From NCBI GenBank assembly GCA_902773395.1, contig CACYEJ010000141.1:1-17566 (forward strand): DNA of 17,566 nucleotides. The letters run 5' to 3'. The position numbers and the translations under genes were made by a program. The stretch's first letter is position 1. Each line of letters begins with the position of its first letter. Shown piece after piece: positions 1 to 8,900 of this stretch. The stretch comes from an uncultured Ruminococcus sp. (GTDB lineage: Bacteria; Bacillota_A; Clostridia; Oscillospirales; Acutalibacteraceae). The notes beneath the pieces are model-generated. The model was not told the origin of the DNA and made no database searches. It saw only the letters and a program-made list of their open reading frames with translations.

Positions 1-2
1 AT

Positions 3-875
3 TATTACATCTCTGTTGCAAATATTGAAAAAAAACTCATTTCGGTTTATGATAAAACAGTTAAGTATTTATTTAAATTCAATGACGGCGAATTCGTTGA
101 AAGCGTTGTGATTAAATATCATCATGGATATACGATTTGTATATCAACTCAGGTTGGCTGTAAAATGGGCTGTACGTTCTGTGCAACTGGCAGGAGCGGA
201 TTTTCGAGAAATCTATCTCCGTCGGAAATGCTTTCGCAAATTCAAGCTGCACAAAAGGATCTTGAAATCAGAATATCAAATATTGTTCTTATGGGTATGG
301 GCGAACCTCTCGATAATTACGACAATGTGGTAAAGTTTCTCAGGCTCGTTTCGGCAGATGAGGGACTCAATATAGGTATGCGTCATATTTCGCTTTCTAC
401 GTGCGGATTGGTGAACAGGATTTACGATTTGGAAAAAGAGGACTTTCAGCTCACTTTGTCGGTATCGCTTCACGCACCAAATAACGAGATACGAAGCCGT
501 ACAATGCCCGTAAATAAACGGTATCCTATTGAGGATCTGCTGAAAGCGTGCCGCCATTATGCAAGTACCACTGGCAGGAGAATATCCTTTGAATATGCGA
601 TGATAAGCGGCGTGAATGATTCGGACGAATGTGCAAGGGAGCTGGCTAAACGGCTTAAAGGAATTCTGTGTCATGTGAATTTGATTCCTGTCAACTCGGT
701 AGAGGGTACAGGATATATAAAAAGTAAGATTGAAAGGCAAAAAGCCTTTATAAGTATTCTCGGCAAAGCAGGCATTACTGCAACTGTTAGAAGAACACTC
801 GGTTCGGATATTAATGCTTCATGCGGTCAGCTGAGGAGAAATACAATTACTAAGAATATTTCAGTTGAATCATAA
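3..875 (+). CDS. rlmN: Dual-specificity 23S rRNA/tRNA adenine-C2 methyltransferase RlmN (5'-truncated by the window edge)
   Basis: Radical-SAM enzyme that methylates C2 of an adenosine in 23S rRNA and in tRNA. The reading frame is open from base 3, so the true start lies outside the window; the GTG at 108 is an internal valine, because the codons before it read as RlmN-like sequence ([15 protein letters not shown]). The radical-SAM cluster motif CxxxCxxC is seen as CKMGCTFC shortly after [14 protein letters not shown]. Both cysteines needed for the RlmN mechanism are visible: the one in TICIST, 7 residues before the cluster (E. coli Cys118 equivalent), and the C-terminal one in NASCGQLR (Cys355 equivalent). 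GMGEPLDNY is the SAM-binding GGEP-type motif. It is followed 18 bp later by prpC with its own ribosome site, as in Bacillus rlmN-prpC-prkC. Cfr is a related alternative, but the gene neighbourhood favours housekeeping RlmN. Confidence 0.95.
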   Translation, partial: YYISVANIEKKLISVYDKTVKYLFKFNDGEFVESVVIKYHHGYTICISTQVGCKMGCTFCATGRSGFSRNLSPSEMLSQIQAAQKDLEIRISNIVLMGMGEPLDNYDNVVKFLRLVSADEGLNIGMRHISLSTCGLVNRIYDLEKEDFQLTLSVSLHAPNNEIRSRTMPVNKRYPIEDLLKACRHYASTTGRRISFEYAMISGVNDSDECARELAKRLKGILCHVNLIPVNSVEGTGYIKSKIERQKAFISILGKAGITATVRRTLGSDINASCGQLRRNTITKNISVES

Positions 876-893
876 GGCAAAGGAGGAAGAAAA

Positions 894-1625
894 TTGCAGA
901 TATTCTTTAAGACCGACGTAGGTCTGGTCAGAAGCACCAATCAGGATTCATGCCGTTTTGGCAAAATATCCGATGACTGTGCTTGGTCTGTGGTTTGCGA
1001 CGGAATGGGCGGAGCGAACGGCGGAAGTGTTGCAAGCTCCGAGGCAGTTGAAGAAATCAGCAGAGTACTTTGTGAGGGCTTTCGTTTCGATATGGACGAC
1101 GATAAACTCAGAGAGCTTCTGGTGTCGGCTGTAATGTCCGCAAACAGCAAGGTTTTCACTATGTCTTGTGAACGTGAAAATCTTAGAGGAATGGGTACTA
1201 CTGTCGAGCTTGCATTGATTAAGGATCAGAAGCTTTACGTTGTTCACGCTGGTGACAGCAGGGTTTATCTTGTAAGCGGCGGCGAGATTTCGCAGGTGAC
1301 TGTAGATCACTCTCTTGTTCAGCAGCTTGTTGACAGGGGTCAGATTACGCCTGAGGAGGCTCGTGTTCATCCCAGTAAGAACTTTATCACGAGAGCTTTG
1401 GGAGTAGAGGAAAAGCTTGATGTTGATTATATTACTCGTCCGTATAAAGAGGGGGATATCCTGATTATGTGTACAGACGGAATGAGTAATTATTTTGAAA
1501 CACATGAGCTGCTGGAGGTAGTTAATGCAACGCCTCACGACAAAATAGCCGAGCAGTTCGTGGAGCTTGCAAAGGAGCGGGGCGGCAGTGACAACATTAC
1601 CGTGACCGTTTTGGTGAATGAGTAA
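894..1625 (+). CDS. prpC: PP2C-family serine/threonine protein phosphatase (PrpC/Stp)
   Basis: Cytosolic metal-dependent phosphatase that reverses phosphorylation by the kinase encoded next. It has 243 residues, the usual size for PrpC/Stp. The start is TTG at 894, preceded by an AAGGAGG ribosome site at 879-885. PP2C motifs appear in order: DVGLVRSTNQD (residues 8-18), VCDGMGGANGG (34-44), GDSRVYL (120-126), DHSLVQQLV (138-146), ITRALG (165-170), CTDGMSNY (193-200) and GGSDNITV (230-237). Asp18, Asp36, Asp195 and Asp233 are the expected metal ligands, so it should be active. The gene ends directly at the 5' leader of prkC, and the arrangement is the standard phosphatase-kinase pair controlling cell wall, growth and dormancy signalling in Firmicutes. 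Nothing looks broken. Confidence 0.96.
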   Translation: MQIFFKTDVGLVRSTNQDSCRFGKISDDCAWSVVCDGMGGANGGSVASSEAVEEISRVLCEGFRFDMDDDKLRELLVSAVMSANSKVFTMSCERENLRGMGTTVELALIKDQKLYVVHAGDSRVYLVSGGEISQVTVDHSLVQQLVDRGQITPEEARVHPSKNFITRALGVEEKLDVDYITRPYKEGDILIMCTDGMSNYFETHELLEVVNATPHDKIAEQFVELAKERGGSDNITVTVLVNE

Positions 1626-1650
1626 AGAAAAGGGAAAAGGAGAGAAAGTT

Positions 1651-3861
1651 ATGGCGGAGGATAAGTATGTAGGTAAGCGACTTGACGGCCGTTATGAAAT
1701 CGGCGAAGTAATCGGCGAGGGTGGCATGGCTGTCGTTTACAGTGCATGGGATATAGAAGATCAGATACCCGTTGCCATAAAAATTCTTAGAGATGAGTAT
1801 TTGGGCAATGATGAATTTATAAGACGTTTTAAGGACGAATCAAAGGCAATCGCTGTTCTGTCGCACCCTAATATTGTTAAGGTGTATGACGTAAGCTTTG
1901 GTGACAGAATTCAGTACATCGTAATGGAGTACATTGACGGAATTACTCTCAAGGATTATATTGAGAAGCAGGGTCCTGTCAATTTAAAGGAAACAATTCA
2001 CTTTGTTCTGCAAATTCTGAAAGCACTCCAGCACGCACACGACAAGGGAATTATTCATCGTGACGTGAAGCCTCAGAACATTATGCTTCTTGAGGACGGT
2101 ACTATCAAGGTGACAGATTTTGGTATTGCTCGTTTCTCAAAAAATACAACACGCTCTATGACGATGACAAACAAGGCTATAGGTTCGGTTCACTACATTT
2201 CACCTGAGCAGGCAAGAGGAGAGTCTACAGACGCAAAGTCTGATCTTTACTCGCTTGGCGTGATGATGTACGAGATGCTCACCGGAAAGCTTCCGTTTGA
2301 TGCGGACAATGCAGTTTCCGTTGCAATAATGCAGCTCCAGTCAGACCCTGAGCCGCCAAGAAAGCTTAATCCGGATATTCCGGTTGGTCTTGAAGAAATC
2401 ATCATCAAGACAATGCAGAAAGAGCCTAAGAAGAGATATCGCTCTGCTGCTGAAATGTACAGCGATCTTATTAAGTTCAAGAAGAATCCTTCAATTCGCT
2501 TCAATTTTAATTATGACGATGTTGACGAAGAGCCTGAGAAGCCGAAGGTCAATACAGTTAAGAAGATCGACACGGAAGCTCCGTACAAGGACGAAGATGA
2601 CTGGGAGGACGACATTGACGACGACGAGAGGAAATCGAGTCCGGTTGTTCAGATTGTCGGCGGTGCATTGATTGCGTTCGTTGCTGTTTGTTTGGTGTTC
2701 CTTGTGCTTGCGGTGTTCAAGGGCTTCAGTAATAACTCGACTACAGATGTTCTTGTTCCGAACCTTATCGGACTAGACTTTAACGCAGTAAATAAAGATA
2801 AGGTAACATATAACTTTAAGTGGGACGTTACAAATGTTTACGATGCAGATAAGCCGATTGACATTATTCTTAGTCAGAATCCGCAGCCGAGTGAGAAGAA
2901 AATCAAGGAAGGCTCGACAATTCAGATTACCGTTAATTCAGAGGAAACTACATTGAATCTTCCGAACGTAGACGGCAGAACAAAGGACGACGCCGTTCAG
3001 AAGATAAAATCAGTCAACCTTGTTCCGGAGGTTCTGATGGTTCTCGATAACCAGACAGCGGAAGGCTACGTAAAGCAGACGTATCCGTCAGCCGGTGCAA
3101 AGGTTACTATAGGTTCATCTATCAAGATTTACGTAAGTAAAAAGGCAGGAGAAGCAAAGGTTGAAGTACCGAATCTCGTAGGTCTTACTCTTACCGAAGC
3201 ACAGACGAAGCTTAAAGAAGTAGGTCTTAACTATGACGGTTACTCCTATATGCCGAGTACAGTTGCCAAGGATAAAATCGTTGCGCAGAATCCTTTGCGC
3301 GGCGCTAAGGTGAATAAGGATACAAACGTTAAGGTAATTCTCTCCGAGGGTCCGCCAAGAAACGTTTCCCTTACACAGACGGTTGACCTTCCGGCAGATG
3401 TTGCTTCTTCCGTAAAGTTTGAGGTAATTATTGACGGTGAGGTTGATAATTCCTATACCAAGTCTATTGTGCCGAAGTACTCCAGAAACTTCACGATTAC
3501 TATTTCGAGAATGAGTACCGAGGGTGCTATAAACGTAGTTGTTGCACTTAACGAGCAGACCTATCGAGTATACAAATTCGATTTTGCAAATGATACCGTA
3601 GAGCTTACAGAAAAATATGACTTTATCGCCGCGCCTGATTCCGATTCAGATGAAGAGTCCGAACCGGAGAGCGAGCGTGAAGATGAATCCAGCTCACAGC
3701 AGGAGGAGCCTGAATCAAGCGAGCCGGAAGAAAGCTCAGAGTACGAGTCTGAATATGAGTATACTTCAAGCGAAGAGCCGGAGCCTTATGTTGATGTACC
3801 CTCACAGCCGGAGGAGCCTATATATTACGACGATCCTACCGTGTCACCATTGGAGGATTAA
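1651..3861 (+). CDS. prkC: PASTA-domain membrane Ser/Thr protein kinase (PrkC/StkP family)
   Basis: Transmembrane Hanks-type kinase that senses muropeptides or lipid II outside the cell and phosphorylates cytosolic targets. I place the start at ATG 1651 (736 aa) because AAAGGAGAG at 1636-1644 is ideally spaced; an in-frame ATG at 1618, overlapping prpC, has no ribosome site. Kinase domain about 14-280: glycine loop GEGGMAVVY (22-30), Lys44 in VAIKIL, HRDVKPQN with catalytic Asp138, DFG with Asp156, a Thr/Ser-rich activation loop and GSVHYISPEQARGE. A charged juxtamembrane stretch leads to one membrane helix near 333-357. Outside are three PASTA repeats (about 366-431, 434-500 and 504-567), a beta-rich region (568-660) and an unusual Ser/Glu/Asp/Tyr-rich tail (663-736). 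rsgA starts 3 bp after its stop, and the overlap and spacing imply one transcript. Confidence 0.96.
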   Translation: MAEDKYVGKRLDGRYEIGEVIGEGGMAVVYSAWDIEDQIPVAIKILRDEYLGNDEFIRRFKDESKAIAVLSHPNIVKVYDVSFGDRIQYIVMEYIDGITLKDYIEKQGPVNLKETIHFVLQILKALQHAHDKGIIHRDVKPQNIMLLEDGTIKVTDFGIARFSKNTTRSMTMTNKAIGSVHYISPEQARGESTDAKSDLYSLGVMMYEMLTGKLPFDADNAVSVAIMQLQSDPEPPRKLNPDIPVGLEEIIIKTMQKEPKKRYRSAAEMYSDLIKFKKNPSIRFNFNYDDVDEEPEKPKVNTVKKIDTEAPYKDEDDWEDDIDDDERKSSPVVQIVGGALIAFVAVCLVFLVLAVFKGFSNNSTTDVLVPNLIGLDFNAVNKDKVTYNFKWDVTNVYDADKPIDIILSQNPQPSEKKIKEGSTIQITVNSEETTLNLPNVDGRTKDDAVQKIKSVNLVPEVLMVLDNQTAEGYVKQTYPSAGAKVTIGSSIKIYVSKKAGEAKVEVPNLVGLTLTEAQTKLKEVGLNYDGYSYMPSTVAKDKIVAQNPLRGAKVNKDTNVKVILSEGPPRNVSLTQTVDLPADVASSVKFEVIIDGEVDNSYTKSIVPKYSRNFTITISRMSTEGAINVVVALNEQTYRVYKFDFANDTVELTEKYDFIAAPDSDSDEESEPESEREDESSSQQEEPESSEPEESSEYESEYEYTSSEEPEPYVDVPSQPEEPIYYDDPTVSPLED

Positions 3862-3863
3862 GC

Positions 3864-4748
3864 GTGAGTGGGGCAAGACCCCTTGACGGCATTATATTAA
3901 AATCTATCGGCGGTTTCTATTATGTAGAAGCCGCCGAAAATGTATATGAATGTAAGGCAAGGGGTAATTTCAGAAATAAGGGCTTTAAGCCTGTTGTGGG
4001 AGATAGGGTAAGAATATCCGTTCCGGAAAGCGGTTACTGTGCGATTGAAGAGATTTACGAGCGAAAGAACAGCATTATAAGACCGCCGCTTGCAAATATT
4101 GATACGCTTATTATTGTGGCATCTACCTGTGAGCCGTCGCCTAATATGCTTGTGATTGATAAGATGACGGCAGCGGCTGTTATAAAAGATATTACACCGA
4201 TTATCGTATTTTCAAAATCAGACTTGAAATCCCCGAAAGAGCTTTCGGAAATTTACAGCTTATCGGGGATTAAAACCGTAGAATTCTCCAGCGTAGATAA
4301 TAGGGGACTGGAGGAAATCAGAGAGCTTCTTATCGGGAAAACTACTGCGTTGACAGGCAATTCCGGCGTGGGGAAATCCTCGCTGCTAAACGCTCTGTTT
4401 CCTGATTTAGAGCTGGATACGGGAGATATCAGCAAAAAGCTTGGACGCGGAAAGCATACAACCCGTTCTGTGGAGCTGTATAAATTTGGCAGCGGCTACG
4501 TTGCGGATACTCCGGGATTCTCTACGGTTGACTTGCAAAGATATGAGATTATCGAAAAGGATAAGCTGAAATATGCTTTTCCAGAGTTTGAAGAATATCT
4601 TGGACAGTGTCAGTTTAATTCCTGCAATCATCTCTGTGAAAAAGGCTGTGCAGTTGTCGAAGCAGTTTCCGAGGGAAAAATCAGTAAATCCCGTCATGAC
4701 AGCTTTGTTGCAATGTACAACGAGGTAAAGGATTTGAAAAAATGGTAA
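3864..4748 (+). CDS. rsgA: Small ribosomal subunit biogenesis GTPase RsgA (YjeQ/CpgA)
   Basis: Circularly permuted GTPase that checks late maturation of the 30S subunit; in Bacillus (CpgA) it is linked to the PrkC pathway. It has 294 residues with GTG start 3864; GGAGG at 3852-3856, inside the end of prkC, is the ribosome site. Order of parts: N-terminal OB fold (about 8-66, with KARGNFR and PVVGDRV), G4 (SKSD at 117-120, Ser replacing the usual Asn of NKxD), G1 P-loop GNSGVGKSS (165-173), the GRGKHTT switch region (194-200), G3 DTPGFS (215-220), and a C-terminal zinc-binding site C249-x4-C254-x-H256-x5-C262. The motif order G4-G1-G3 is diagnostic. Its stop overlaps the thiN start by 7 bp, indicating translational coupling. 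The Ser in G4 is mild and probably tolerated. Confidence 0.97.
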   Translation: MSGARPLDGIILKSIGGFYYVEAAENVYECKARGNFRNKGFKPVVGDRVRISVPESGYCAIEEIYERKNSIIRPPLANIDTLIIVASTCEPSPNMLVIDKMTAAAVIKDITPIIVFSKSDLKSPKELSEIYSLSGIKTVEFSSVDNRGLEEIRELLIGKTTALTGNSGVGKSSLLNALFPDLELDTGDISKKLGRGKHTTRSVELYKFGSGYVADTPGFSTVDLQRYEIIEKDKLKYAFPEFEEYLGQCQFNSCNHLCEKGCAVVEAVSEGKISKSRHDSFVAMYNEVKDLKKW

Positions 4749-5395
4749 CAGAGCAAATACGATGTGTGATTATCTCAGCGTCACCCGAATATGATACAGA
4801 TTTTATCAGGGAATATATTCGTTCGGACGATTATATCATATGTGCCGACGGCGGTCTGAATAGGCTAATTTCAATAGGTATTGAACCTGATCTGATAGTG
4901 GGTGATTTTGATTCCTCTGAAAACTTTGATTATTTCAAGCATACGGAGATAATACGGCTTCAAGTTCAGAAAGACGATACCGATACAATGCACTCTGCAC
5001 AAGAGGCGGTGCGGCGTGGATTTAGAAATCTTGTTTTTCTGGGAGCGACAGGCGGCAGATTGGATCATACCTTGGCAAATCTTTCAGTGCTGCTGTATCT
5101 TCAAAATAACGGAGCCTCAGGAGTTATTTCTGATAGGTACAACGATGTAATGCTGCTAAAGCAGGGGAGAAATGTGATTCATGGGGTAAAGGGAAAAACA
5201 ATTTCGGTAATGCCGTTTGCAAGTTTTACCGCCGAACTTTCTTATAAAGGAATGTATTATCCAATGACTCAAAAGGAGGTACGGGCGGATTTTCCGTATA
5301 CAATCAGTAATATTGCCGTTGAGGATACAGTGGAAATTTTTCTGCATAGCGGAACGGCACTTTTAATAACGAGTTGTGAAAAAACATACTTTTGA
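4742..5395 (+). CDS. thiN: Thiamine pyrophosphokinase
   Basis: Converts thiamine and ATP to thiamine diphosphate and AMP, the last step in making the cofactor from salvaged thiamine. The 217 residues are typical of bacterial ThiN. Characteristic motifs are CADGGLNRL (about 34-42), PDLIVGDFDS (about 49-58), QKDDTDTMHSAQEA (about 77-90) and the glycine-rich GATGGRLDHTLANL (about 101-114), which bind ATP/Mg and thiamine. The ATG at 4742 lies inside the last codons of rsgA, so translation is probably coupled; only a weak purine-rich ribosome site is seen upstream. In Bacillus, rpe (ribulose-phosphate epimerase) sits between rsgA and thiN; it is absent here. The C-terminal half is beta-rich, as in the family. 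No riboswitch precedes it because it is internal to the operon. Confidence 0.95.
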   Translation: MVTEQIRCVIISASPEYDTDFIREYIRSDDYIICADGGLNRLISIGIEPDLIVGDFDSSENFDYFKHTEIIRLQVQKDDTDTMHSAQEAVRRGFRNLVFLGATGGRLDHTLANLSVLLYLQNNGASGVISDRYNDVMLLKQGRNVIHGVKGKTISVMPFASFTAELSYKGMYYPMTQKEVRADFPYTISNIAVEDTVEIFLHSGTALLITSCEKTYF

Positions 5396-5444
5396 TTAAA
5401 CCTTTTTAAATTATCAATCACACTTTTTCGGATTTTGTATATTA

Positions 5445-5450
5445 TATAAT
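5445..5450 (+). promoter_or_regulatory. Candidate -10 element upstream of the small-peptide/spoVM pair
   Basis: A perfect TATAAT stands 31 bp before the 49-residue reading frame in an AT-rich stretch. The matching -35 position (about 5422-5427, ACTTTT) is poor, so this is either a weak vegetative promoter, one read by a sporulation sigma factor, or chance. A separate promoter would make sense because spoVM is needed only during sporulation (mother-cell, SigE-controlled in Bacillus), but I could not fit a good SigE consensus here. Confidence 0.3.
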
Positions 5451-5480
5451 AAAGCGAAATTCGACAGGGGGTGAGGTAAA

Positions 5481-5630
5481 ATGTGCCGCACGAATTGCAA
5501 ATGGAAATGTGCGTTTTCGTTTGGGGCAGGTCTGATTGTTGCGTCATTTTTTGAAAGCGGCTTTGGACTGTTCATGATTGGTGTTGCAGTGATAATTTTA
5601 TCATTTGCCCTTAAATCGAGTTGCTGCTGA
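5481..5630 (+). CDS. Small cysteine-rich membrane peptide (49 aa), function unknown
   Basis: A short reading frame of 49 codons starting at ATG 5481, preceded by a GGGGGTGAGG ribosome-site-like stretch (5467-5476). The peptide has a Cys/Lys/Arg-rich N-terminus (MCRTNCKWKC), one or two hydrophobic stretches (about 12-24 and 29-44) with FESGFG between them, and a double-cysteine end (KSSCC). Five cysteines in 49 residues, clustered at both ends of a membrane-spanning core, could bind metal or sit in the forespore or cell membrane; that is speculation. I do not recognise a named family. It lies 85 bp after thiN and 26 bp before spoVM, so it is probably co-transcribed with spoVM. The ribosome site, codon structure and lack of an overlapping gene support it as real. 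Confidence 0.6.
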   Translation: MCRTNCKWKCAFSFGAGLIVASFFESGFGLFMIGVAVIILSFALKSSCC

Positions 5631-5656
5631 TATGAAATCACGGGAGGCATAATTCT

Positions 5657-5749
5657 ATGAAATTCATTGTGATTGACAACCCGAAGTTCCTCGGCTTTAT
5701 CCTTAGGAGAATGTTCAAAATCAAGAAAATAAAAGAAGAGGCTGTTTAA
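5657..5749 (+). CDS. spoVM: Stage V sporulation protein M (SpoVM-like amphipathic peptide, 30 aa)
   Basis: A 30-residue peptide starting MKFIVIDNPKFLGFILRRM. From memory, B. subtilis SpoVM (26 aa) begins MKFYTIKLPKFLGGIVRAM, so Met1, Lys2, Phe3, Ile6, Pro9, Lys10, Phe11, Leu12, Gly13, Ile15, Arg17 and Met19 all match. Pro9 is the residue known to be important for recognising the convex forespore membrane. SpoVM forms an amphipathic helix on that surface and anchors SpoIVA, starting spore-coat assembly. Here the tail is longer and very basic (KIKKIKEE). The ribosome site is GGGAGG at 5642-5647, with ATG at 5657. The position, just after thiN at the end of the prkC-rsgA-thiN cluster, is the same as in Bacillus, which makes the assignment strong despite the tiny size. 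Confidence 0.92.
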   Translation: MKFIVIDNPKFLGFILRRMFKIKKIKEEAV

Positions 5750-5771
5750 TTAATAATATACCTTTTTACAT

Positions 5772-5797
5772 AAAGGGGGCATTTGCCCTCTTTTTTG
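5772..5797 (+). terminator. Rho-independent terminator after spoVM
   Basis: Stem AGGGGGC (5774-5780) pairs with GCCCTCT (5785-5791) through an ATTT loop, with one G-T wobble, and is followed by a run of T. Flanking A and T bases at 5772-5773 and 5792-5793 extend the stem. It closes the rlmN-to-spoVM operon. Confidence 0.85.
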
Positions 5798-5813
5798 TTC
5801 TGCTCGTAATGCG

Positions 5814-5923
5814 AAGTTAAGCTTTTTTGAAATCTCTCCGCACCGAATATCTAGCCTAATGAGAAATTCCTAATGATGTTTATTATAAGTATGTGAATTA
5901 TTGCAGGAATAAGTGCTTAACTT
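5814..5923. repeat. Separated 9-bp inverted repeat upstream of the dnaE promoter
   Basis: AAGTTAAGC (5814-5822) and its exact reverse complement GCTTAACTT (5915-5923) are 92 bp apart. The right arm lies directly before the -35 of the dnaE promoter. They could be paired operator half-sites, but in AT-rich DNA a chance match is quite possible. Nothing else with coding appearance is seen between 5798 and 5926. Confidence 0.25.
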
Positions 5924-5926
5924 AGC

Positions 5927-5955
5927 TTGAAATTTTATAAACAATATGGTATAAT
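5927..5955 (+). promoter_or_regulatory. SigA-type promoter for dnaE
   Basis: TTGAAA (5927-5932), a 17-bp spacer and TATAAT (5950-5955), with TGG directly before the -10 giving an extended -10 element. Transcription would start about 25 bp before the dnaE start codon, giving a short leader with AGAGG as the ribosome site. Confidence 0.85.
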
Positions 5956-5989
5956 TATCTAAAATATTTTTAAAAAAGAGGTTGGTCAT

Positions 5990-8900
5990 ATGGCTTTTGC
6001 ACACTTGCACCTACATAGCGAATATTCTTTGTTAGACGGTGCGTGCCGTTTAAAGACTCTTGTTAAATCTGTAAAAGAAAAAGGTCAGACTGCCGTTGCC
6101 GTAACAGACCACGGAAATATGTTTGCCGCAGTCGATTTTTTTATAGAAGCAAAAGAAGCAGGCATAAAGCCTATTATCGGCTGTGAGGTGTATGTCGCAA
6201 ATCGAACGCTGTATGATAAAACAGCTGAGCTTGATTCACGCCCTTATCATATGATTTTGCTGTGCGAGAATATGACCGGCTACCGAAATCTGATAAAAAT
6301 GGTTTCTATAGCATGGACAGAGGGCTTTTATCGCAAACCGAGAATTGACAGAGGTTTACTCGAAAAATATCACGAGGGATTAATCTGCCTTTCAGCGTGT
6401 CTTGCCGGTGAGATTCCCAGAGCCATTCTTGCTGACGATTTAGCAAGTGCCTATGAAAAGGCTCGGTATTACAAAGAGTTGTTCGGTGACGGAAATTTTT
6501 TCCTTGAGCTGCAAAACCATTTTATTCCCGAACAGGCTGTTGTGAATAAAGCTTTAATTAAAATGTCACATGACCTGAATATCCCTTTGGCTGCAACGAA
6601 CGACTGCCATTATGTTGATAAGAAAGACGCCGAAACTCATAATATCCTGATGTGTATTCAAACAAACCATACTGTCAATGATAACGACAAAATGGAGTTT
6701 CCAACCGATGAATTTTACATTAAAACAGAAAGCGAAATGAGGACTCTTTTTTCCGATGTTCCTCAGGCTATTGACAATACGCAGCTTATTGCCGATAGAT
6801 GCAATGTGGAGTTTGAGTTCGGTAACACGAAGCTTCCGCATTTTGAAGTCCCTAACGGAGAGGATCATTTTGAGTATTTCAAACGTCAGTGCTATGACGG
6901 TTTGTATCGTCATTATGGCAGTGTTCCCGATAAGTCGCTGATTGATCGGCTTGAATATGAGCTCGATATTGTCAGAAAAATGGGCTATGTTGATTATTAT
7001 TTGATTGTAAATGACTTTATACAGTATGCAAAATCTCAGGGAATTCCCGTAGGTCCCGGACGTGGCTCCGGTGCAGGCAGTCTTGCGGCGTATTGTATCG
7101 GTATTACGGGTATTGATCCGATTAAATATAATCTTATTTTTGAACGCTTCCTCAATCCGGAAAGAGTGAGTATGCCCGACTTTGACGTTGACTTCTGTAA
7201 GGAACGCCGTCAGGAAGTAATCGACTACGTTATAAGAAAATACGGCTCCGACCACGTAGCACAGATTATCGCCTTTGGTACAATGGCGGCAAGGGGTTCA
7301 ATCCGTGATGTAGGAAGAGTTCTCGATATGCCGTATTCGACTGTTGACAATATAGCTAAGCTTGTGCCGTTTGATATCGGAATGACAATAGATAAAGCTC
7401 TTTCTATTTCAAGTGAGCTAAAACGTCTTTACGACACAGACTCACAGACAAAGCAGCTCATTGACGCAGCAAAAAGCATTGAGGGAATGCCTCGCCACGC
7501 AACAACTCATGCAGCCGGCGTTGTTATTACGAGAGATCCAGTTGATACATACGTGCCGCTTGCAAAGAATGACGAGTCTGTCGTTACTCAGTACACGATG
7601 ACCAGACTTGAACAGCTCGGTTTGCTGAAAATGGATTTTTTAGGCTTGCGAAATCTTACCGTGCTTAACGATGCTAAACAAATGATTTTGAAACGGTATC
7701 CGAATTTCAGCGATGACGATATTGATTACAGCGACAAAAAGGTTTTTGATATGCTGTCAAAGGGCTATACTCAGGGTGTGTTTCAGTTTGAATCAACCGG
7801 TATGACAAACGTTATTATGCAGCTAAAGCCCGAAGCAGTTGAAGATCTGATAGCCGTGATTTCACTATATCGCCCCGGCCCGATGGACTCTATACCGACA
7901 TATATCGAGAACAGACATAATCCCGGCAAAATCAAATATAAGCACCCTCTTCTCAAAAGTATTCTCGATGTGACCTACGGCTGCATTGTATATCAGGAAC
8001 AGGTTATGCAGATTTTCAGAACGCTTGCAGGCTATTCTTTAGGACGTGCGGATATTGTTCGCAGGGCAATGTCTAAGAAGAAAAAAGACGTTATGACAAA
8101 AGAACGTGAGATTTTTATTCACGGAAGTGTGGATAAGGACGGCAATGTCGAGGTGGAGGGTTGTGTTCGCCGAGGTGTTGACGAGAGGACTGCCGCTGAA
8201 ATTTTCAGTGAAATGGAGAGCTTTGCGTCGTATGCTTTTAATAAATCTCACGCAGCGGCATATGCAACGGTTTCATATATGACCGCATGGTATAAGTACC
8301 ATTTTCCAAAGGAGTATATGGCGGCGCAGCTCACAAGCCTGCTTGATAATTCCGGCAGACTTCCTTTGTATATTGCAGAATGTACACGATTGGGGATTAA
8401 TGTGCTTCCGCCTCACGTTAATCGGAGTGACTTCGGCTTTACAGTGTCCGGCAACAGTATCGTGTTCGGCATGATGGCGATAAAAAATCTGGGTGCAGCC
8501 GTTATTCGTGCAATTGTTAAAGAGCGTGAGAAAGGCATGTACAAAAGCTTTTATGATTTTTGCAGCAGAATTTACGGCAAGGGATTGAATACAAGAGGTG
8601 TGGAAAGCCTGATAAAATCGGGGGCACTTGATAATCTCGGCTTAAACCGCCGCCAAATGCTAATCGTGGCTCGACGTGTAATGGACAGCATAGAGCAGGA
8701 ACGCCGCAATAACATTGACGGTCAGATGTCTTTTTTCGAGGACGATGAAGCTTCTAATCAGGAAGCCTTTGACGCGCCGCCCTGCTCGGAGTTTCCTCTT
8801 CGTGATCTTCTCGCAATGGAGAAAGAAATGACAGGCTTATATCTTTCGGGTAATCCGCTCGGTGAGTATGAGGCTTTCATAAACTCGGTAAAATGTGACA

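Noticed and set aside
3..875. Cfr-type resistance methyltransferase instead of RlmN
   Set aside because: Located in the conserved rlmN-prpC-prkC housekeeping context and with ordinary RlmN-like sequence; no mobile element nearby.
1618..1650. Earlier ATG for prkC overlapping prpC by 8 bp
   Set aside because: No ribosome site before 1618, whereas AAAGGAGAG is placed perfectly before ATG 1651; the extra 11 residues are lysine-rich and simply translate that ribosome site.
6566..7255. Long open frame on the minus strand inside dnaE
   Set aside because: Antisense shadow of a conserved polymerase; no ribosome site and no recognisable protein sequence.
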